Both the position numbers and the translations under genes were made by a program. The notes below the pieces were generated by a model. That model made no database searches. It saw only the letters and a program-made list of their open reading frames with translations, and was not told where the DNA came from. Of a DNA stretch of 64,000 nt, positions 59,519 through 64,000 are shown one piece after another (position 1 is the first letter of the stretch; every line of letters begins with the position of its first letter). The stretch lies in the NCBI GenBank assembly GCA_907163375.1, contig CAJQUW010005362.1, positions 806,001-870,000 on the forward strand, given 5' to 3'. This DNA is from Prostheceraeus crozeri (Eukaryota; Platyhelminthes; Polycladida; Euryleptidae).

Positions 59519-60569
59519 ACGTTTGAAGTCAATCTATTATGATGTAAAACATCCGGCAGGATTTGCATCTATCAAGAAATTATCAAAAGCGAGTGGTCTT
59601 CCACAATCACAAGTGAAACGATGGTTAAAGGGTCAGGCTACCTATACACTCCACAAACAAGCGAAAAAGAAGTACCGCACCCGCCATTATATTGTTCATG
59701 ACATCGATGAACAGTGGCAAGCAGATTTGTGCGATGTTGCCTCCATTTCAAAACATAACTCGGGCAATAATTTTATTTTAACCGTCATTGATATTTTCTC
59801 GCGTTATGCGTGGGCTCAACCTTTAAAAACTAAAGAAGGGAAAGGAGTAGCAAAAGCATTCCAAACAATTTTTCGAGAAGGTCGCATTCCAAAAAGAATT
59901 CAGAGTGATCAAGGAAAAGAGTTTGAAAATCAGCATGTGACAAGATTATTTGAGAGGCATGACATTGAGTTGTTTAGTGTAAAGAGCGCTTATAAAGCTG
60001 CACTCGTTGAACGTTTTAATCGCACATTAAAAAATCGCTTGTGGCGACATTTTACTGCCAACTTGACACAAAATTGGACAAAGGTTCTACAAGATACACT
60101 CCATGCCTACAATCACTCTATCCATCGTTCTATTGGACTCAGACCAGTAGATGTAAATGCTGACAATGTAGATAAAGTGCGCGAATCATTCCAACGTAAA
60201 CGCACTCATGTGAAAAGTGATGTGAAAATTGGCGATAAAGTTCGTATCTCAAAAGTGAAAAGTGTTTTTGCTAAAGGGTACCTTCCGAATTGGACAGAGG
60301 AGGTATTTACAGTATCAAGGATTAATCAAAAAGACTCTCCGACCACCTACAAGTTGAAAGATTACGATAATGAAGAAATTGAGGGTAGCTTTTACCGCGA
60401 TGAGATTGAGGTAGTCACTGAAAGTGAAACATATTTGGTAGAGAAAATCATTCGATGTAAAAAACGGCAAGGTGAAGAATGGTGTCTTGTTAAATGGACT
60501 GGTTATCCTTCAAGTATGAACTCTTGGATGCGTCGTGCCGACATCTTTCATCTAAGTGATCGACAGTGA
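59481..60569 (+). CDS. Polinton integrase: DDE core plus chromodomain (362 aa)
   Basis: From the ATG at 59481 the protein has a helix-turn-helix-like N-terminus with the Polinton hallmark HPAGF (residues 24-28) and QVKRWLKGQATYTLHK. The catalytic DDE core has Asp82 (QADLCD), Asp143 (QSDQGKEF) and Glu177 (LVERFNRTLKNR), spaced D33E. An SH3-like segment (about 248-312) and a C-terminal chromodomain (about 318-358, with YLVEKI, VKWTGYP and SW) follow. It joins element DNA to the host genome; the chromodomain should bias targeting toward methylated histone tails. The frame is open upstream of this ATG, but only through sequence shared with the Cys-rich peptide. Confidence 0.95.
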   Translation: MRRRKKSQPSSTERLKSIYYDVKHPAGFASIKKLSKASGLPQSQVKRWLKGQATYTLHKQAKKKYRTRHYIVHDIDEQWQADLCDVASISKHNSGNNFILTVIDIFSRYAWAQPLKTKEGKGVAKAFQTIFREGRIPKRIQSDQGKEFENQHVTRLFERHDIELFSVKSAYKAALVERFNRTLKNRLWRHFTANLTQNWTKVLQDTLHAYNHSIHRSIGLRPVDVNADNVDKVRESFQRKRTHVKSDVKIGDKVRISKVKSVFAKGYLPNWTEEVFTVSRINQKDSPTTYKLKDYDNEEIEGSFYRDEIEVVTESETYLVEKIIRCKKRQGEEWCLVKWTGYPSSMNSWMRRADIFHLSDRQ

Positions 60570-60610
60570 TTCATGCAAAGTTGTAACTAACAATGTTTAG
60601 GGTTTGAGCT

Positions 60611-61067
60611 ATGAATCCAACTGCCTCATTTTATTCACGACCCTCCTATGTAAGTGGCGGAGGACAAATTTACATCGGTGCTCGCCGCCAACGTGGAGGT
60701 AGCATACTTGGTGCACTGAAATCTGTTGTAGCACCTCTCATATCCAATGTCGGTAGATCTTTTAAAACGAAATGTTTTAAGTAATGCCGTTGGCTTTGCT
60801 GGTGATGTTGCTAGTGATCTTTCCAGAGGTAGAAGTTTTAAGAGCAGTTTGTTGAATCGTGGGAAGGAACGCGGTTTAAAAACATTGAAGCAGACCATTG
60901 CTGGTGTTACTCAAGGAAAGAAATCACCTAAACGAATGAATAAAGGAAGGAGGAAACATCGCGGAGCTGGTAAGGTGCGATCTTCAGTCAAAAGGCATTC
61001 ACGCAAACGTCGCAGAGGCTCTAATCATTCATCAGGCGCTAAACGACGACGCTGCTATAACTTCTAA
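60611..61067 (+). pseudogene. basic minor virion/core-type protein, split by an apparent +1 frameshift
   Basis: A 57-codon ATG frame (60611-60784) is rich in Gly and Arg and includes ARRQRGGSILGAL. It overlaps a second ATG frame (60747-61067, 106 aa) that continues with GFAGDVASDLSRGRSF and ends in a very basic Arg/Lys/Ser tail. In Polinton relatives these two parts usually belong to one virion protein. The second frame is blocked upstream by a TAG at 60729, so any switch must occur between there and 60784, where T4 and A4 runs sit. It could be a one-base indel (damage or sequencing error) or programmed shifting. The capsid gene follows 2 bp later. Confidence 0.6.
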
Positions 61068-61069
61068 TC

Positions 61070-62347
61070 ATGGAGTGTAAAACTTCCGGTTTTTGTTTGT
61101 TCGATCAACAAGCCATACAGACAGATATTCTTAGTTCAAGTATTGTAGATTATCATCCTCGAACAGCTGAGAATGCTGGCCCCATTGAATTTGTTATTCC
61201 TGGTGGTAGTGATGACTACATAGATTTGAGTTATGCGATGCTTGATTTGAGGTTTAGAATTCAGCAAGCAGATGGAACTGCTATTGACGATGCACATAAA
61301 GTTGGACTGAACAATTTACCATTGACTACATTACTTCGTGATGTTTCTCTAACGATTGGAGAGCAGCAAGTGGAAGGTGGTCAAAGCGATTATCCCTATA
61401 AATCATATTTCAATCATGTATCACAGTTTCATCCAGCAGCACAAAAAAGTCATATGGAAGCCATGGGATGGTACAGAGATGAAGCAGGAAAATTTGATGT
61501 TGAAACAAACAGTGGCTTTGTAAAGCGATCTGCTATGATTAAAGATAGTAGAGTATGTCAGCTATATGGTCCGCTGAATTTAGACTTCTTTAGACAGTCA
61601 AAGTTTTTACTGTGTAATACCAGCATGCGACTCAAGCTGACATTGAATAAGCCTGAATTTGCGCTGAATGCATTTGCTAAAGTTGACAATTTTAGAATTC
61701 ATGTGGAAGATATTGCACTTTACATTCGTCGAGTAGTACCGAATCCAAGTGTCATTAGAGGGCATGCTGAAGGCCTTAACCGCCAAAATGCCATTTACCC
61801 CATTCAGCATACAAAGCTTCTCACCTTTACAATTCCGAAAGATCAAAAGAGTTTCATGAAAGATGGCCTCTTTCCATCGGAAGCACCGAAGCTCCTCATG
61901 GTGGCAATGGTTGAAAATGATGCATTTAATGGTAATATAAAGAAGAATCCTTTCAATTTTAAACACAATCAGTTAAGTGAAATTGCTTTACGTGTAAATG
62001 GTGTGAGTCATCCTGGTCCACCCTACAAACCAGATTTTGCTTCAGATCAATTTATGCGCAGTTATGTTGATTTTATGGATGTTTTTGGCTTTTACAATAC
62101 GGATGACACCAACGGACTGACTATGAAAGAGTTTAAGAGTGGATATACTATTTATGCATTTGATTTGACTGCTGACAGCGATATTAGTGCACCCTATCGT
62201 CAAGCGAACGTGCCTCATAATATTCGTTTGGATTTGACGTTCAAAAGAACACTACCTGAGACGATCAATGTATTAATTTATGCAGTCTTCGATTCAAATA
62301 TTGAAATTACAAAGTATCGTGACGTGATTCTTCAGTATAATCGTTAA
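61070..62347 (+). CDS. capsid protein, F54H12.2-like Polinton family (425 aa)
   Basis: The N-terminal third carries the family landmarks: YHPRTAENAGPIEFVIPG (residues 28-45), DYIDLSYAMLDLRFRI (49-64), YPYKSYF, then TGFVKR-like and RVCQLYGPLNLDFF stretches. A conserved ENDAFNGNIKKNPFNFKH lies near residues 283-300. A YTIYAFDLT segment is near the C-terminus. This family (annotated in many animals as F54H12.2-like) is the Polinton structural protein; its length and beta-rich pattern fit a double jelly-roll major capsid protein. It should self-assemble into the icosahedral shell. The frame is intact, ending TAATG with the protease ATG overlapping by one base. Confidence 0.88.
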   Translation: MECKTSGFCLFDQQAIQTDILSSSIVDYHPRTAENAGPIEFVIPGGSDDYIDLSYAMLDLRFRIQQADGTAIDDAHKVGLNNLPLTTLLRDVSLTIGEQQVEGGQSDYPYKSYFNHVSQFHPAAQKSHMEAMGWYRDEAGKFDVETNSGFVKRSAMIKDSRVCQLYGPLNLDFFRQSKFLLCNTSMRLKLTLNKPEFALNAFAKVDNFRIHVEDIALYIRRVVPNPSVIRGHAEGLNRQNAIYPIQHTKLLTFTIPKDQKSFMKDGLFPSEAPKLLMVAMVENDAFNGNIKKNPFNFKHNQLSEIALRVNGVSHPGPPYKPDFASDQFMRSYVDFMDVFGFYNTDDTNGLTMKEFKSGYTIYAFDLTADSDISAPYRQANVPHNIRLDLTFKRTLPETINVLIYAVFDSNIEITKYRDVILQYNR

Positions 62348-62808
62348 TGAGTTGGTTGACTGCTGACGATATTAAGACTAAAGTGCAGCGTAATGCAGAC
62401 GAAGCGACGTTGAAAGCTTTCGATAATGTCTATTCACTCGATACCTTACCACCTGCAGTAAATCACTATCCCATCTTTATTGTGCTAAACACTCATTCAC
62501 AGAATTTAGGCGGTGAGCATTGGAAAGCGATCTTTATTGGAGAAGACCGACGTGGTGAACTATTTGACTCTCTTGCTCAACCTCCAAATATACCAACACA
62601 GCAGTGGTTGAGAAAACATACGCGTCAATATCAGCGAAATGAACGCATACTACAACATCCACTTTCATCAACGTGTGGTGCTTTTGTACTGTACTTCATC
62701 TTAAAACGTTTACATGTATCTCGATTTGCATCTATTATTCAAAACTTTTCATGTAATCCATCCTCTAATGAAAAAATGATTTGTAAGTTCTATCATGATT
62801 TGAAATAA
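62347..62808 (+). CDS. adenain-like cysteine protease (153 aa)
   Basis: Catalytic landmarks are His58 in GGEHWKAIFI, an acidic residue in ELFDSL (Glu71 or Asp74), the oxyanion Gln103 and nucleophile Cys110 in SSTCGAFVLYF. Their order and spacing match adenovirus maturation protease and the Polinton PRO family (C48/C5-like fold). It would process virion precursor proteins during assembly. The start overlaps the capsid stop by one base, implying coupled expression. An AATAAA overlaps its own stop codon. Confidence 0.92.
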   Translation: MSWLTADDIKTKVQRNADEATLKAFDNVYSLDTLPPAVNHYPIFIVLNTHSQNLGGEHWKAIFIGEDRRGELFDSLAQPPNIPTQQWLRKHTRQYQRNERILQHPLSSTCGAFVLYFILKRLHVSRFASIIQNFSCNPSSNEKMICKFYHDLK

Positions 62809-62809
62809 A
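62804..62809 (+). terminator. AATAAA overlapping the protease stop codon
   Basis: The hexamer includes the TAA stop (62806-62808). It is the likely polyadenylation signal of the rightward late array, within the 27-bp gap before the convergent gene ends. Confidence 0.5.
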
Positions 62810-62834
62810 AACATCATGTTGGAAAAAATTGTTT

Positions 62835-62840
62835 TTTATT
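62835..62840 (-). terminator. AATAAA overlapping the TBP-like stop codon
   Basis: On the minus strand the hexamer includes the TAA stop of the TBP-like gene, mirroring the signal of the convergent protease gene. The two transcription units therefore share a back-to-back 3' end. Confidence 0.5.
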
Positions 62841-63381
62841 TTACAATCCGCTGGGTACGTACATACTCAATGAGATAGTCTAGGATCATATTTGCTTGTT
62901 CATGAGATTTTAGTCCAGTAATGATCACTTTACTATTATGAAAGATTGCCACATGCACAGGCAACCAACAACTAATGAGAGCTGCAGGAAAAAGTTCGGG
63001 TTCATAACACAAACTGTAACTGCTGGTACGAATCTTCAAAAATGATAGACTGTCACTCAATTGAGTAGAGATCACCATATTGTCCACAGTCAGATTCGAC
63101 ATCACACACCTCTCCCTCTTCCATATCCGACGTAGTAGTCTTTGTAGCTCTAAGCGCATTGACTGCGCCGATGAATGAGAAAGGGCGCCGAGAATCTGTA
63201 CAGTCCCATTTGGGAAGAGTTGAAGATTCCGTGAATTGTTCATCTTCACCACTAACATTTGAGGACGGCCCGGGTAATACTTGCTGTTTGGAAGCTGTTG
63301 GCGTAATGTTGTGAGATCGATTTTGGTGTAGAGTCTGAAGCGACGGAGAATGTTGACGATGGTGTAGCGATGGCGCTTCAT
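62836..63381 (-). CDS. TATA-binding-protein homologue encoded by the Polinton (181 aa)
   Basis: Counting from the ATG at 63381, the whole protein is a TBP core of two direct repeats. Repeat 1 (about 7-85) has KIDLTTL, a YYPGRP segment, MLVVKM, LFPNGTVQILGA and SAQ. Repeat 2 (about 97-175) has DNMVIS, SYSLCYEPELFP (YEPELFP at 126-132 is identical to the diagnostic heptapeptide of eukaryotic TBP), AIFHNSKVIITGLKS and EQA. Three of the four DNA-intercalating Phe positions are kept (Phe56, Phe131, Phe147); the fourth is Pro40. There is no N-terminal extension, and 181 aa equals the canonical core. It should bend TATA-type promoters, perhaps for element genes. The frame is open upstream to 63525, but that part overlaps the PC4-like gene and has no TBP homology. 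Confidence 0.88.
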   Translation of the reverse strand: MKRHRYTIVNILRRFRLYTKIDLTTLRQQLPNSKYYPGRPQMLVVKMNNSRNLQLFPNGTVQILGALSHSSAQSMRLELQRLLRRIWKRERCVMSNLTVDNMVISTQLSDSLSFLKIRTSSYSLCYEPELFPAALISCWLPVHVAIFHNSKVIITGLKSHEQANMILDYLIEYVRTQRIVK

Positions 63382-63703
63382 GATGAAAGAATGAGTAAAT
63401 TGAGCGATGTACCTTCCTTTTATACTTTTCCCAACTACCTTGATGAAATGTGAAGTTAGTATGAAGTTGGGAATGATAGAGTTGAATTCGCCGATTGTTG
63501 ACGCGCAGCCAGATGCGATTTCCAATACGTGAATGTCTTTTCATATAGAAGTATTTCAAGTCCTTCATGATATGATGTAGAGATTGAAAATGACGATAAG
63601 ATAAAGCAAACTCTCTTCTCACATTTCCAGTTGAATCTTTGAAATAGACGTTTCGATCATGATCCGTTTCAATACGTTGTAGGGAATCTAATTTCCAACT
63701 CAT
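63053..63703 (-). CDS. PC4/SUB1-like protein with overprinted acidic C-terminus (216 aa)
   Basis: Residues about 8-50 (NVYFKDSTGNVRREFALSY, then HFQSLHHIMKDL) and about 56-100 (NRIWLRVNNRRIQLYHSQ, then FHQGSWEKYKRKVHRSI) each show a strands-then-helix pattern with the F/I-x-L-S/T...W/F-x-x-L signature of the PC4/SUB1 ssDNA-binding coactivator fold. I infer two PC4-like modules. The match is to fold pattern and short motif, so it is tentative. The rest (110-216) is polar, ending in acidic EEGEVCDVESDCGQYGD; this part overlaps the TBP-like gene by 329 nt in another frame. The ATG is 22 bp past the stop of an upstream paralogue. Confidence 0.6.
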   Translation of the reverse strand: MSWKLDSLQRIETDHDRNVYFKDSTGNVRREFALSYRHFQSLHHIMKDLKYFYMKRHSRIGNRIWLRVNNRRIQLYHSQLHTNFTFHQGSWEKYKRKVHRSIYSFFHHEAPSLHHRQHSPSLQTLHQNRSHNITPTASKQQVLPGPSSNVSGEDEQFTESSTLPKWDCTDSRRPFSFIGAVNALRATKTTTSDMEEGEVCDVESDCGQYGDLYSIE

Positions 63704-63725
63704 GGTGCGTGGTAATCATATCTGA

Positions 63726-64000
63726 TTAAGATTTGCATAGTAGGGCGATGAACTCACGACGAATAAATGTCATGATGGAGCGATGTATGTATCTTCTATA
63801 CTTCTCCCAATTGTATTTGCGAAATGAGAAACAGTTTGCGGAATGAGAATGGTAGATTTGAATTTCATTTCTGTAATGTTGAAGCCAAACTTGATCACCC
63901 AAGGAGATGAATCTTAATGTTTCAAAATATTCCAAATCCCTCATGATATCATTGAGGTTGACAAATTGTCGCCATGTTAATGTAATTCCTCTTGATGTAT
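63726..64000 (-). CDS. PC4/SUB1-like paralogue, N-terminus beyond window (partial)
   Basis: The minus frame is open from the window edge to a TAA at 63726. It begins with a SRGITLTWRQFVNLNDIMRD segment, whose G-I-x-L-x-x-x-x-F/W-x-x-L pattern is the clearest PC4-like signature here. It continues into GDQVWLQHYRNEIQIYHS and KYNWEKYRRYIHRSIMTFI. It aligns with the neighbouring gene throughout (MRDLEYF against MKDLKYF; WEKYRRYIHRSI against WEKYKRKVHRSI), so the two arose by tandem duplication. It ends soon after the second module, without the acidic tail of its neighbour. An ATG at 63944 exists, but homology extends upstream of it. Confidence 0.65.
   Translation of the reverse strand, partial: TSRGITLTWRQFVNLNDIMRDLEYFETLRFISLGDQVWLQHYRNEIQIYHSHSANCFSFRKYNWEKYRRYIHRSIMTFIRREFIALLCKS

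Larger units (their letters stand above)
53519..64000. mobile_element. Polinton/Maverick (adintovirus-like) element, left 10.5 kb, right end outside window
   Basis: Between 55.2 and 62.8 kb there is a dense rightward array containing the Polinton hallmark set: packaging ATPase, chromodomain retroviral-type integrase, F54H12.2-like capsid protein and adenain-like cysteine protease. Convergent genes follow on the minus strand to the edge. The left boundary is placed near 53519 (AGTAGTAAGC), where composition changes from AT-rich host DNA to a GC-rich repeat zone; Polinton ends usually begin with AG. The terminal inverted repeat cannot be verified because the right end lies beyond 64000. No PolB gene is in view. 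Apart from one apparent frameshift, the genes are open, so the insertion seems young. Confidence 0.93.

Noticed and set aside
63382..63525. N-terminal extension of the TBP-like gene
   Set aside because: The added residues lie antiphase to the PC4-like domain, have no TBP similarity, and the ATG at 63381 yields a canonical core length.
1..64000. CRISPR arrays, bacterial promoters or Shine-Dalgarno sites
   Set aside because: The sequence is eukaryotic in its mobile elements, splice signals and poly(A) signals; no regularly spaced short repeats were seen.

Overview
The window is AT-rich animal nuclear DNA. It contains no prokaryotic operon, tRNA or rRNA that I could recognise. The animal assignment rests on the mobile elements: CR1/L2- and Jockey-like LINEs, a Penelope-like fragment, Tc1, hAT and piggyBac-type elements, and a Polinton/Maverick (adintovirus-like) element whose genes have animal-type splice sites, a TATA box and AATAAA signals. 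GTAGGCCTAC-type words recur, as I associate with marine invertebrates such as echinoderms, but the species is not resolved. No intact host gene is convincingly visible.

Bases 1-53,500 are mostly intergenic or intronic DNA strewn with decayed repeats. They include a LINE fragment (2.4-3.2 kb, minus), a 966-bp non-autonomous hAT element with 8-bp target duplications (3755-4720), a perfect 90-bp inverted repeat (9410-9747), a family of imperfect inverted repeats (10.1-12.5 kb), and a dead LINE carrying a piggyBac-type MITE (16.3-17.7 kb). There is a nearly full-length CR1/L2-like LINE (about 28.5-32.85 kb) broken by a short insertion from its own 3'-end family and by a frameshift. Two more LINE tails (34.0 and 37.4 kb), a TIR element with a decayed coding core (34.7-35.3 kb), a Penelope-like GIY-YIG fragment and a LINE tail (40.1-41.0 kb), and two Tc1-like elements (44.8 and 52.0-53.3 kb) follow.

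From about 53,520 to the right edge lies the left 10.5 kb of a Polinton-like endogenous virus/transposon. It starts with a GC-rich repetitive end (six C8-10 tracts and a 0.2-0.5 kb tandem repeat). A TATA box then precedes a first exon whose only coding triplet is ATG, followed by a tightly packed rightward gene array. The array encodes a basic-tailed protein of unknown function, a RING-like peptide, a DEDDh-type exonuclease, a small Polinton-type protein, a membrane-anchored RING protein, a basic core-like peptide, a packaging ATPase, a conserved 230-aa protein, a Cys-rich peptide, a chromodomain integrase, a frameshifted basic virion-type protein, a capsid protein of the F54H12.2-like family and an adenain-like protease. 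Several genes overlap by 1-4 bases.

Convergent to this array, leftward, are a 181-aa TATA-binding-protein homologue and two tandem paralogues that look like PC4/SUB1-type coactivators. No DNA polymerase B is in view; if present it lies to the right of base 64,000. The most interesting result is this apparent self-encoded transcription-initiation module (TBP-like plus PC4-like) in a Polinton. Next is the possibility that one ATG-only leader exon is spliced to more than one downstream gene.
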